Of a stretch of 61,029 nt of DNA, positions 1 through 12,987 are shown piece after piece. Each line of letters begins with the position of its first letter. Position 1 is the first letter of the stretch. The stretch covers positions 67,346 through 128,374 of the forward strand of contig NZ_BMOY01000001.1 in the NCBI RefSeq assembly GCF_014647315.1. Direction: 5' to 3'. The notes under the pieces were generated by a model that had not been told where the DNA came from, ran no database searches, and worked only from the letters and a program-made list of their open reading frames with translations. The position numbers and the translations under genes are program-made. The stretch comes from Paenalicyclobacillus cellulosilyticus. GTDB lineage: Bacteria; Bacillota; Bacilli; Alicyclobacillales; Alicyclobacillaceae.

Positions 1-1142
<1,142 letters not shown>

Positions 1143-1252
1143 ATCCCCTCGCGGCACACCACGCGCCGCCCCGCACGTCCCCGCGCAGGACCCACGCTCG
1201 CGCGCCACGGAGGATGCCCTTGCATCTCCTTGGTGATGCGTCGGTTCTCGGG

Positions 1253-1272
1253 GTGTTTAGTTTTCAAGGAAC
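1253..1272 (-). promoter_or_regulatory. boxA-like antitermination element in rRNA leader
   Basis: The minus strand reads TTCCTTGAAAACTAAACACC about 110 bases upstream of mature 16S. This resembles the TTGAAAACT-type boxA of Bacillus rRNA leaders, bound by NusB/S10 for antitermination. Assignment is by motif resemblance only. Confidence 0.5.
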
Positions 1273-1487
1273 CGCGCCCGTGCACCACCGCTGCCCGCGG
1301 CTGCCCGCCTCGGTCCCGGTGATGCCCGGCTTCACTTCTTCTCTGACCTTCCGCCTTCGCGCTTCCCGCGCGCAGCAGCACCAACTACCCTATCACAGAC
1401 AACCACAGGTTGTCTAGCGGGAGTTTTTGGCGCACCGCCGATGGCGGTATCGACGTCACACTGCCGCTTGTGGCGGCGGCATCGCAC

Positions 1488-1517
1488 AATGTATCACACC
1501 GACGACGCGCATGTCAA
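1488..1517 (-). promoter_or_regulatory. Sigma-A promoter of the rRNA operon
   Basis: On the minus strand a perfect -35 TTGACA (1512-1517) is followed after 18 bases by TACATT (1488-1493) as -10. Transcription would start near 1480 and run through the boxA-like element into 16S. It is the only strong sigma-A match I found in the 840-base gap upstream of the rRNA gene; additional tandem promoters between 1520 and 1900 are possible but not convincing. Confidence 0.6.
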
Positions 1518-1985
1518 GGGCAATGAGATTACAATCATTTCCTCCCGACCTTGCTTGCGCGATTCGTCCATTCCTGTTGCGGCTGACGACCTTCTCCGAT
1601 ACGGAATGGTGCACGAAGCTTCATGCTTGCAGTATCCGTGTCAGCATCGGCACACAGGTTGTACCAACATGCTTTTAAGCATACGAGATCTCAAAGTGTG
1701 GCGCTGGGGCGCAAGCTATGGTATCCTCCCATCACGAGATCTTCCGGGAACGGAACGAGGCATGGATGCGACTGTTCCGGAAACGGTGAGCCACCGATCC
1801 TGATAAGATTGAGAAAAATCGTGAAATGGTGCGCACCGGCGTCAACAGACCAGGCCCGCGTGATGCCGTGATGTCCGTCCCCATGCAGGTATCCTGGCGA
1901 TGGGAATCAAGTTTCCTGACATATGGTAATATATGGTAAGATGGTATCCCGGTGGAATGGATAACGTTGCAAAGGGGCAGTGAAT

Positions 1986-2567
1986 ATGAACCGGTTCCAA
2001 CGCGCAGTGGTGGCGCTGTCTGCCGCACTCGCAGCCGTAGCAGTACTCACCTTCACGTCAAATGTCTGGCCTGCACACGCGACGGGCACATCAACCGCAC
2101 ATCCTTCTCTACACACCGCGGCCAGATTCACCGTGATCCCGGTCGCCCGGGACTGGACCGATGGCTTGGACTTGACGAAAATCAACGGTACGCGGAATGC
2201 GGCATACCAGTTGACCTACCTTCAAGCCATCCCGGACGGACAAGGCCTGGTGATCCGTGGCAAACTGCACGCCTTCGAGGCCACAGGTGCAGTCCAAGGT
2301 ACCACCGTGCAAGGAAAGCCTGTGCCCCTAAACTACCCTGGCGTTCGCAGCGTGCTCGCCATCCATGCCGCGCAGGGTGCGCCAGCCTGGGGAGATTTTC
2401 GTCTCCAAGTGCACTATCCACCGTCACTGCGCGGGCACGAGCTACAGCTCACCTTCTTTGTGAGCAGCGCCAAAGACGGATCCCGGCAAAACGTACTGAA
2501 GATCAGGATTCCGATTCCAGGCCGGCCTCCCGTAACGCATCGTGCATCAGTCACCATGGACAGATGA
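1986..2567 (+). CDS. Secreted protein, Gmad2-like immunoglobulin fold (hypothetical)
   Basis: A 193-residue protein with a Sec signal peptide (Arg-containing N-region, hydrophobic core about residues 8-24, possible cleavage near PAHA). The C-terminal half ends in a pattern seen in the bacterial spore-germination immunoglobulin-like domain Gmad2: an FEATGAVQ strand, a later WGDFRL strand, then SSAKDGSRQN followed by an I-P-I strand. This is resemblance by eye, not a profile match. ATG 1986 is chosen over GTG 1980 because AAAGGGG (1971-1977) is then 8 bases away. It is the only plus-strand gene in the left 12 kb, sitting between convergent-side gyrA and divergent rRNA, so it is its own transcription unit. 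Function unknown; a role at the cell or spore surface is inference. Confidence 0.6.
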   Translation: MNRFQRAVVALSAALAAVAVLTFTSNVWPAHATGTSTAHPSLHTAARFTVIPVARDWTDGLDLTKINGTRNAAYQLTYLQAIPDGQGLVIRGKLHAFEATGAVQGTTVQGKPVPLNYPGVRSVLAIHAAQGAPAWGDFRLQVHYPPSLRGHELQLTFFVSSAKDGSRQNVLKIRIPIPGRPPVTHRASVTMDR

Positions 2568-2623
2568 AATAGTGTATGCCAGAACAAACAACTCAAAGCA
2601 AATGCGTATTTCCCGCCGAACCG

Positions 2624-2734
2624 TCATGACCGGCGGCCAAGCAGAAAATGAAACACAATATACGCAATGAAGACGAGGGTGAAGAATCCGGCGAACATCG
2701 CGCCCTGTTCGATCACGAAATGCATGAGATCCAC
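2624..2734 (-). CDS. Small single-pass membrane protein (36 aa), unknown
   Basis: A short ORF downstream of gyrA, reading V(M)DLMHFVIEQGAMFAGFF followed by a hydrophobic stretch and ending FHFLLGRRS. About 23 residues (10-32) form one transmembrane helix with a positively charged GRR end, suggesting a cytoplasmic C-terminus. Start GTG 2734 is preceded by a near-perfect ribosome binding site, GGAGGTGAA, with 10 bases spacing, much better than chance. It lies 88 bases after the gyrA stop on the same strand, so it is probably co-transcribed with the gyrase genes. No family recognised. The good ribosome site, hydrophobic composition and clean stop are the reasons to believe it; the missing family is the reason for doubt. 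Confidence 0.5.
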   Translation of the reverse strand: MDLMHFVIEQGAMFAGFFTLVFIAYIVFHFLLGRRS

Positions 2735-2822
2735 GACAGGTTCACCTCCCCTGCGCGACGGCATGGCCTCGCCGCCGTGCCGCCGCGACCTCCTTCATCA
2801 TCGCTTAACCCTTCATCATCGC

Positions 2823-5270
<2,448 letters not shown>

Positions 5271-5283
5271 ACGTGTTCACTCC

Positions 5284-7257
<1,974 letters not shown>

Positions 7258-7521
7258 TCACGTTTCTTCAGCAAGGCGTCCCGTCTCGAATTGTTCCGCC
7301 CGTTTTTTCAACGTCAATGACGAAATCGGCGAGTAATACAATTTTCGGTCCGTGACGATGAACGACTTGATCTCACCGACCTCCACGACCTCCACGCCGA
7401 GTCGCTCTTCGCAACGCTTTAAAAACTCACTCGTCCCCGGACTATTAGCTGAATTTATGTCGAATATACCAATTACTTCCTTACAACTCACCATGGTATC
7501 CCCGCCGATGTGGATGAACAT
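7258..7521 (-). CDS. remB: Extracellular matrix regulator RemB (DUF370)
   Basis: 87 residues beginning MFIHIGGDTMVSCKEVIGIF, typical of the RemB/YaaB family, which in B. subtilis also sits between recF and gyrB. RemB is a paralogue of the DNA-binding RemA that activates biofilm matrix operons; the precise RemB role is less defined. The central FIVTDRKLYYSPIS segment and short charged C-terminus agree with the family. ATG 7521 starts 5 bases after the recF stop, so it is in the recF-gyrB transcription unit. Length matches family members. Confidence 0.9.
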   Translation of the reverse strand: MFIHIGGDTMVSCKEVIGIFDINSANSPGTSEFLKRCEERLGVEVVEVGEIKSFIVTDRKLYYSPISSLTLKKRAEQFETGRLAEET

Positions 7522-7525
7522 CGCG

Positions 7526-8638
7526 CTATCCCTCCATCTGTATTATACCAGAATCTACATGAAACAAACGCGCCGGTTGCGGCAGGCGGTCCGCGAGCCC
7601 AAACAGGCTCGTCGCCGTGATCACCGTTTGCACGCGCTCGCTCATCGACAACACCAGATTGCGCTGCCGTGCGTCGTCCAACTCCGAGAGCACGTCGTCG
7701 AGCAGGAGCACCGGATAATCCCCTGTTTCTTCGCGCAACAGGTCAATTTCGGCCAGCCGGAGCGCCAACGCGATGGTCCTTTGCTGCCCCTGGCTGGCGA
7801 ACGCCTGCGCCGGTTCACCGTCAAGGTAAAGCAGCAGGTCGTCGCGGTGCGGCCCCACGGAGGTGTGTCCGAGTTGCCGATCCGCTCCCCACCGCGCGTC
7901 CAACGCCGCGGCGATGGCACTGTGGACCGCCGGTTTATCGTCCGGCGGCGGCGCTTCCCCTCCCGCAGACCATACGTAACCGATGTCGAACCGTTCGCGG
8001 CCCGCCGATATGATCTCGTACACCCGGGACGCAATCTCGCGCAGATGCCGGATAAAGCGAAGGCGCCGCACCACCACTTCCGCGCCGTGATCGATGATCT
8101 GCGTTTCAAACGCCAACACGTCTTCCCGCGTCACGTGGGGTTGTTTCAACAGGGCATTGCGTTGCTGCAGCGCTCGCTGGTACCGGCTCAAATGGAACAG
8201 ATACGCCGGCTGCATCTGGCCAATCTCCATGTCCAAAAAACGGCGACGGACACCAGGTCCGCCGTGGACAAGTTGCATGTCTTCCGGCGAGAACAGGACT
8301 GCCTGCAGACAACCGATGAACTCCGACATCTTCTGTACCGGCACGGCATTGTGCAGCGCTCGCTTGCCGTGCGGCCCAATGGTGAGCGACAACTGGTGCA
8401 ATCGGCCGCGGCGATCCACAACCCCTTCCACGCGCGCGGACGAAGTTCCGCGGCGGATGAGATCCGGATCGCGGACGGTGCGATGGGATTTGCCCATCGC
8501 GAGCACGTACATCGCCTCAATGGCGTTGGTCTTTCCTTGCCCGTTTTGACCGAGCAGGACATTGACCCCTTCCGCGAGTTCAATCCGCTGCGACGCGTAG
8601 TTGCGAAAGTCCACCATCTCGATTTCGCGCAACACCAT
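7526..8638 (-). CDS. recF: DNA replication and repair protein RecF
   Basis: 370 residues of an SMC-like ATPase that loads RecA at single-strand gaps with RecO and RecR. Walker A is GQNGQGKTN (about residues 30-37), the ABC-type signature region contains FASQGQQRT, and Walker B is LLLDDVLSELD near the C-terminus, followed by a His-containing switch region. ATG 8638 lies 3 bases after the yaaA stop and the gene is followed 4 bases later by remB, so the four genes from dnaN onward are tightly packed and probably translationally coupled. Confidence 0.97.
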   Translation of the reverse strand: MVLREIEMVDFRNYASQRIELAEGVNVLLGQNGQGKTNAIEAMYVLAMGKSHRTVRDPDLIRRGTSSARVEGVVDRRGRLHQLSLTIGPHGKRALHNAVPVQKMSEFIGCLQAVLFSPEDMQLVHGGPGVRRRFLDMEIGQMQPAYLFHLSRYQRALQQRNALLKQPHVTREDVLAFETQIIDHGAEVVVRRLRFIRHLREIASRVYEIISAGRERFDIGYVWSAGGEAPPPDDKPAVHSAIAAALDARWGADRQLGHTSVGPHRDDLLLYLDGEPAQAFASQGQQRTIALALRLAEIDLLREETGDYPVLLLDDVLSELDDARQRNLVLSMSERVQTVITATSLFGLADRLPQPARLFHVDSGIIQMEG

Positions 8639-8641
8639 GCG

Positions 8642-8854
8642 TCATTCCGCCTCAATGCGCACGCGTTGACCGAGGACCTCCACCACGTCCCCCGGGCGGA
8701 GCTTACGTCCGCGCCGGCGTTCGATCTCGCCGTTGACGCGCACGTCGTGCACGGTGAGAAAGTGTTTCGCTGCGCCGCCCGAATCCACGAAGCGAAGCTT
8801 TTTCAACAATTGTCCCAATGTGATGTGGTCGTCATAAATTTGGACGGTCGTCAT
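8642..8854 (-). CDS. yaaA: S4-domain RNA-binding protein YaaA
   Basis: A 70-residue protein consisting essentially of an S4 RNA-binding fold: ITLGQLLKKLRFVDSGGAAK, then VRVNGEIERRRGRKLRPGDVV. In B. subtilis the homologue (YaaA/RlbA) is encoded between dnaN and recF, exactly as here, and has been linked to ribosome assembly. It starts 3 bases after the dnaN stop. Assignment rests on the fold signature and its conserved position. Confidence 0.93.
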   Translation of the reverse strand: MTTVQIYDDHITLGQLLKKLRFVDSGGAAKHFLTVHDVRVNGEIERRRGRKLRPGDVVEVLGQRVRIEAE

Positions 8855-8856
8855 AT

Positions 8857-9987
8857 CTATCGAACCAACACCGGTGAGATCAATTGCAGGGCTGCCGATT
8901 CATCGCCGCGGGTGACGATGGTGAACGGTTGGTTGGCGCCGTTGAAGCGGAAAAGCACCTCAGCCGCCGAACTGGCTCGCAGAGCGTCCATGACATAGCG
9001 GGCGTTGAATGCGATGAACAGGTCCTCACCCGTTTTTTCGACGACGCCGACCGACTCCAAGACGTGGCCGAGCTCAGGTGAACTGGACGATACGTTGATC
9101 ACGTCGTCGTGAACCTCCATGCGCACCATGTGGTTCTCACGTTCGCGGGCAATGAGCGAAGCTCGATCGATGGCGCCGAGCATGTCGTCGAGCACGACCG
9201 CCACCTCGGTCTGGTAGGTTTTGGGGATGATCCGCTTCGTATCCGGGTACGTGCCCTCGATGAGCCGTGTGTAAAAAAGCGTCGAACCGCTTTGAAACAA
9301 GCAATGCGTGTCGGTGAACTGTACCACGACAACTTGTTCGTCGTCCGGCAGGATCTTCGCCAGCTCATTCAATGATTTGCCCGGGATGACGACATTCCAT
9401 GCAAATTCTTCCGGGATCTCCAGGCGCACGGTGCGTGTGGCGAGCCGCAGTCCGTCGGTGGCTGTGAACGTGAGCGCTTGGTTTTTGCACTCCACGTGGA
9501 CGCCGGTCAGGATGGGACGCGCTTCCACGGTGGAGATGGCAAACCCGGTGGTATGGATGATGTCTTTGAGCAACGGCGCGCTGATCTGCAAGGTTTCCGG
9601 AGCGTGCAGAACAGGCAGGGTTGGGAACTCGGCCGCATCGATGCCGTGGATGTGAAATTGGGCACTGCCGGCCCGGATCTCCGTCACGTAGTTGGTGTGC
9701 ACGGTGACTTGTATTTCGCTGGATGGGAGTTTGCGGACCAAATCCGTCAAGAGACGGGCCGGCAGAACGATTTGCCCCGGCTGCGCGATGCGCAATCCAG
9801 TCTCTTCGTTCGCCGGCACCGTGTCCTGGATGCCGAGATCGAGGTCGTATGCGGTCGCGGTGAGTTCCTTCTCCGTGGCCTGGAGAAGAATCCCGGTGAG
9901 GACCTGTTTGGTGGTGCGGACCGCGACCGCTTTGGAGACGGTCTGGATGGTGTTGAGCAAGGTGTTCTGGCGGATGGTGAACTGCAT
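8857..9987 (-). CDS. dnaN: DNA polymerase III beta subunit (sliding clamp)
   Basis: 376 residues in three repeated clamp domains, starting MQFTIRQNTLLNTIQTVSKA and ending in the partner-binding C-terminal region (LQLISPVLVR, comparable to the MPMRL-type end). The ring-shaped dimer tethers polymerase III to DNA. Start ATG 9987 has AAAGGAG about 10 bases upstream on the minus strand. The 260 bases between it and dnaA contain the second half of oriC, as in Bacillus. Confidence 0.98.
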   Translation of the reverse strand: MQFTIRQNTLLNTIQTVSKAVAVRTTKQVLTGILLQATEKELTATAYDLDLGIQDTVPANEETGLRIAQPGQIVLPARLLTDLVRKLPSSEIQVTVHTNYVTEIRAGSAQFHIHGIDAAEFPTLPVLHAPETLQISAPLLKDIIHTTGFAISTVEARPILTGVHVECKNQALTFTATDGLRLATRTVRLEIPEEFAWNVVIPGKSLNELAKILPDDEQVVVVQFTDTHCLFQSGSTLFYTRLIEGTYPDTKRIIPKTYQTEVAVVLDDMLGAIDRASLIARERENHMVRMEVHDDVINVSSSSPELGHVLESVGVVEKTGEDLFIAFNARYVMDALRASSAAEVLFRFNGANQPFTIVTRGDESAALQLISPVLVR

Positions 9988-10083
9988 GACGCGTCGTGAC
10001 TCCTTTCGGCTCGACCTGCCGCGTTTCTTTCTTTTCGGTTGGTTGAAGCAGAAGTCTTAGAGATCTTTCTCTATGAGAAATGG

Positions 10084-10226
10084 CAGCAGTAATAGTAATA
10101 GGGCTTGTGGATATGTGCAAAAGCAAGCTTTCTCCTTACGCGGCGCCGTGAGACGCTGGGGACAGCCTGTGGATAACGATCCGGTTCGCTGTGCAGAGAC
10201 TGTGTCCTGCGTGGTGTTTGTCCACA
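10084..10226. other. oriC: oriC, dnaA-dnaN part: DnaA boxes and DnaA-trio unwinding element
   Basis: Between dnaA and dnaN there are a perfect DnaA box TGTGGATAA (10168-10176, reverse of TTATCCACA), a one-mismatch box TGTGGATAT (10106-10114) and an opposite-strand one-mismatch box TTGTCCACA (10218-10226). Directly next to the 10106 box is a short GC spacer (10102-10104) and then CAGCAG TAA TAG TAA TAG (10084-10101). Read 3' to 5' from the box this is GAT-AAT-GAT-AAT-GAC-GAC, the DnaA-trio pattern (3'-[G/A]AT-5') on which DnaA assembles to open the duplex in B. subtilis. An AT-rich stretch (about 10055-10080) follows on the dnaN side. Confidence 0.8.
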
Positions 10227-10247
10227 ACCATCTCTTTTTCCATGTTG

Positions 10248-11675
10248 TCAGGTCAGATGGCGCAAGGCCTCGGAAAGGCTTTCCACGGTACGCCGCAACT
10301 CCTCGTTGGTTTTCAGTTCTTCGCTGACCTTCTCGCACGCGTGCAGGATGGTGGTGTGGTCGCGGCCGCCGAACGCTTCGCCAATCTTGGGCAAGGACAG
10401 GTCGGTCAGTTCGCGCGTCAGGTACATCGCAATTTGGCGTGGTACGACCACGTGCTTCGCGCGTGATTTTGCAATCAGGTCTTCCGGTTTGATGCCAAAG
10501 TGATCGCTCACCACCTTCTGAATTTGGGAGACGGTGACAGGCCGGGGCCGGTTGGGCGCAATCAGGTCCTTGAGCGCTTCTTGGGCGAGATCGACCGTGA
10601 TTTCCTGTTTGACCAACGAAGAATAGGCGATGACGCGCACGAGTGCGCCTTCGAGCTCCCGGATGTTGGAGTCGATCTGGGATGCGATGTACGCCATCAC
10701 GTCATCGTGGATGAGAAATCCGTCGGCTTTCGCTTTGCGCTGCAGAATGGCGATGCGCGTCTCCAGATCGGGCGGTTGAATGTCGGTGATGAGACCCCAT
10801 TCAAAACGGGAACGCAAGCGTTCTTCCAGTGTGGGAATGGCCCGCGGCGGGCAGTCGCTGGTGATGACAATCTGCTTGCCCGCTTCATGCAGCGCGTTGA
10901 ACGTGTGAAAGAACTCCTCCTGCGTGCCGTCTTTCTTTGCGAGAAACTGGATGTCGTCGATGAGCAGCACGTCGACCGTACGGTACCTGTCCCGAAACGC
11001 TTCGGTGGTGTTGTCGCGAATGGCGGCGATGAATTCATTCATGAACCGTTCCGTCGACAGGTACACGACTTTGAGATGCGGTTTGCGCTGTTTCACGCGG
11101 TGTGCGATGGCATGCATCAAATGGGTTTTGCCAAGCCCGACGCCGCCATAAATGAAGAGCGGGTTATAAGACTGGGACGGTGATTCAGCGACGGCGAGGC
11201 ACGCGGCGTGCGCGAAACGGTTGCTGTTCCCGATGACGAACGTTTCAAACGTGTAGCGCGGGTTGAGCGGAGCGCCGACAGGTTCCTGGAACGAGTCGGT
11301 GCGCGCCGCCGCGGCGATCCTGGTGTCCGTTTCGCCGGGAGAAACAGGTCCGGCTTCGGCTGGCGCGGCTTCCTCGGCGTGTCCTGTCGGATTCTGTTCG
11401 TTCACGGGTGTGTCGAACGTGACGGACCAGCCCTGCTCCCGCGTCACGGCCGCCAGCTGGGCTGTGATGAGGTTGACATAGCGGTTGGCAAGCCAATTTT
11501 TTTGAAATGACGTCGGTACGTGCAGGATGACGGCCCGCTTGACCGGGTCCAGGTGCGCAATGCGGGTTCCGCGAAACCAGGCGTCGAACGTCTGGGGTTC
11601 GAACTGGGGCCGGAGGGTCCGCAGGACGTCATTCCACAATTCATCGAACAGCAGGGTCTCCGATTGGGCCGTCAT
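10248..11675 (-). CDS. dnaA: Chromosomal replication initiator DnaA
   Basis: 475 residues. Domain I (1-90) for DnaB/regulator contacts, a variable Ala/Pro/Glu-rich linker (about 95-140, longer than in B. subtilis), AAA+ domain III with Walker A GGVGLGKTH and Walker B LLIDDIQFL, and domain IV with the DnaA-box signature GRDHTT. It binds the TTATCCACA boxes on both sides of its own gene and unwinds oriC. The boxes at 11826-12016 probably also autoregulate dnaA, as in other bacteria. No anomalies in the key motifs. Confidence 0.98.
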   Translation of the reverse strand: MTAQSETLLFDELWNDVLRTLRPQFEPQTFDAWFRGTRIAHLDPVKRAVILHVPTSFQKNWLANRYVNLITAQLAAVTREQGWSVTFDTPVNEQNPTGHAEEAAPAEAGPVSPGETDTRIAAAARTDSFQEPVGAPLNPRYTFETFVIGNSNRFAHAACLAVAESPSQSYNPLFIYGGVGLGKTHLMHAIAHRVKQRKPHLKVVYLSTERFMNEFIAAIRDNTTEAFRDRYRTVDVLLIDDIQFLAKKDGTQEEFFHTFNALHEAGKQIVITSDCPPRAIPTLEERLRSRFEWGLITDIQPPDLETRIAILQRKAKADGFLIHDDVMAYIASQIDSNIRELEGALVRVIAYSSLVKQEITVDLAQEALKDLIAPNRPRPVTVSQIQKVVSDHFGIKPEDLIAKSRAKHVVVPRQIAMYLTRELTDLSLPKIGEAFGGRDHTTILHACEKVSEELKTNEELRRTVESLSEALRHLT

Positions 11676-11825
11676 CGCAGTACTCGGACCTCCTGAAGTG
11701 GTGATTTCGACCAGAGGAAGGGTGAGTGCGTTTTCTGCGGTGTGCGCATCACGCGCTCTCTCTATCTCTCAAGGTGGGATGGGCAGGTGGTTGTGACGGA
11801 CCGGTTGTGGACTCTGTGCACAACT

Positions 11826-12016
11826 TTATCCACAGGTTGTGGATAACCCTGTGGATATCAGGGTGTTATCCACAGGGGCTTCGTCCGTGGCATGAACCAT
11901 CATAGCAAAAGAATCGCGCGATCAGCAACGGATCGACAGGGTTATCCACAGGTTCGACAGAATTCGGTTGAATCGTTATCCACATGGGGATGATGATGGG
12001 ATGAGGTTGTGGATAA
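11826..12016. other. oriC: oriC, dnaA-rpmH part: DnaA-box cluster
   Basis: Six perfect DnaA boxes: TTATCCACA at 11826-11834, 11866-11874, 11942-11950 and 11976-11984, and TGTGGATAA at 11838-11846 and 12008-12016. A one-mismatch box (TGTGGATAT) lies at 11850-11858. The first four form a dense mixed-orientation array within 49 bases. The region separates the minus-strand dnaA cluster from the plus-strand rpmH cluster, so replication and transcription diverge here. With the dnaA-dnaN element it forms a bipartite origin of the Bacillus type. Confidence 0.95.
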
Positions 12017-12093
12017 CCCGTGCCGCCCAACGTCGGGCGTGGACAAGATGCACAAATCAGAGGATGCGAGCGGCGGGGAGGCAGAAGCTTTCA

Positions 12094-12123
12094 TTGACAA
12101 TCGTTTGTCCGTTTGCCTAGAAT
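12094..12123 (+). promoter_or_regulatory. Sigma-A promoter of rpmH-rnpA
   Basis: Perfect -35 TTGACA (12094-12099), 18-base spacer, -10 TAGAAT (12118-12123). The start of transcription would be near 12130, about 30 bases before the rpmH start codon. Confidence 0.7.
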
Positions 12124-12161
12124 CGAGGTTGGCTGTTTTTCAGCACAAGGGGGTGGCGGAG

Positions 12162-12296
12162 ATGAAACCGACCTTTCGTCCCAACCGGCGCAAGCGCAAA
12201 ATGGTGCACGGATTCCGGAAGCGGATGAGCACCAAGAGCGGTCGGAAGGTGTTGGCCGCTCGGCGCAGAAAGGGCAGAAAGGTGTTGTCTGCGTAA
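12162..12296 (+). CDS. rpmH: 50S ribosomal protein L34
   Basis: 44 residues, [20 protein letters not shown] then a basic tail ending RKVLSA, the canonical L34 sequence. It is one of the smallest large-subunit proteins and is almost always the first gene clockwise of oriC in this phylum, followed by rnpA. Start ATG 12162 follows a purine-rich AAGGGGGTGGCGGAG. A hairpin with a U-run follows the stop (12297-12317), which may set the ratio of L34 to RNase P protein. Confidence 0.97.
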   Translation: MKPTFRPNRRKRKMVHGFRKRMSTKSGRKVLAARRRKGRKVLSA

Positions 12297-12317
12297 GGCC
12301 ACGTCGGTGGCCTTTTT
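12297..12317 (+). terminator. Intrinsic terminator/attenuator between rpmH and rnpA
   Basis: GGCCAC (12297-12302), loop GTCG, GTGGCC (12307-12312), then five T. The 6-bp stem is short, so partial read-through into rnpA is likely; this would make much more L34 than RnpA from one promoter. Confidence 0.65.
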
Positions 12318-12390
12318 CATATGGGGCGTCTTGCCTGGGGCATCCCGGCGCAGGCAGTCCCGGTTGACGGCGGCAAAGGGGGTAGGCAGG

Positions 12391-12729
12391 GTGAAAGCCC
12401 GGCACCGTTTGAAGGACAACCGGGATTTCCGGCGGGTGTTCCAGCGGGGAAAATCGGTGGCAACCGGCAGGCTCGTCCTCTACTGGCACGAGAATCGGCT
12501 GACCACTTTTCGTGCAGGGTTTTCCATCAGCAAGAAGATTGGCAAGGCGGTCGTGCGCAACCGCTTAAAACGATTGTTGCGTGCTTGTTTTCTCGAACTT
12601 GGACCCAAGTTGGAGAACACGCCGGTGGACTTTGTGGTGGTCTGCCGCCAGGGCAGTGCGGATGCCAGTTACCATGAGCTGCTCTCGGATTTGAGGAAAT
12701 TACTCCGCAGGGCAAAATTCATGGTATGA
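12391..12729 (+). CDS. rnpA: Ribonuclease P protein component
   Basis: 112 residues, beginning VKARHRLKDNRDFRRVFQRG with GTG 12391 as start, AAAGGGGG upstream. It contains the family signature in KAVVRNRLKRLLR (RNR motif, central basic helix) that contacts the catalytic RNA and precursor tRNA leader. Function: assists RNase P RNA in 5' processing of tRNA. An upstream in-frame extension exists but has no homology to RnpA. It lies between rpmH and yidD, the standard order. Confidence 0.95.
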   Translation: MKARHRLKDNRDFRRVFQRGKSVATGRLVLYWHENRLTTFRAGFSISKKIGKAVVRNRLKRLLRACFLELGPKLENTPVDFVVVCRQGSADASYHELLSDLRKLLRRAKFMV

Positions 12730-12752
12730 TACAGGGTGGGAGTTAACCGGAT

Positions 12753-12974
12753 ATGCTGGCCAAAATGCTCATTGTGTTGATCCGCGGGTATCAGGTGTGG
12801 ATTTCACCGCTGTTTCCGGCACGTTGCAGGTTTCTTCCCACCTGTTCTGAATACTCGGTCGAGGCGATCCGCCGTTTCGGCGTCTGGTACGGCGGGTGGC
12901 TCACCTTGCGCCGCCTTGTGAAGTGCGGCCCTTGGCATCCGGGCGGATTCGATCCGGTACCGCAACGGAAATAG
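12753..12974 (+). CDS. yidD: Membrane protein insertion efficiency factor YidD
   Basis: 73 residues with the family hallmarks: an N-terminal amphipathic segment, [20 protein letters not shown], then [13 protein letters not shown] and a C-terminal [12 protein letters not shown]. The three conserved cysteines typical of the family are present (Cys in RCRF, TCSE and KCGP). It is thought to aid YidC-dependent insertion at the membrane. It is placed directly between rnpA and yidC, 13 bases before the latter. Confidence 0.95.
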   Translation: MLAKMLIVLIRGYQVWISPLFPARCRFLPTCSEYSVEAIRRFGVWYGGWLTLRRLVKCGPWHPGGFDPVPQRK

Positions 12975-12987
12975 GAGGAGTGCTTGC

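Larger units (their letters stand above)
1143..1985. other. Intergenic region between rRNA operon and divergent secreted-protein gene
   Basis: This 843-base gap holds the rRNA leader and promoter (minus strand) and the upstream region of the plus-strand gene at 1986. The short ORFs inside it lack ribosome binding sites and recognisable protein features. Near the right end (1921-1940) two copies of a 10-base unit, ATATGGTAAT and ATATGGTAAG, lie in tandem, followed by a partial third copy (ATGGTA); this AT-rich stretch contains -10-like hexamers (TAATAT, TAAGAT) and probably overlaps the promoter of the downstream gene. Confidence 0.6.
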
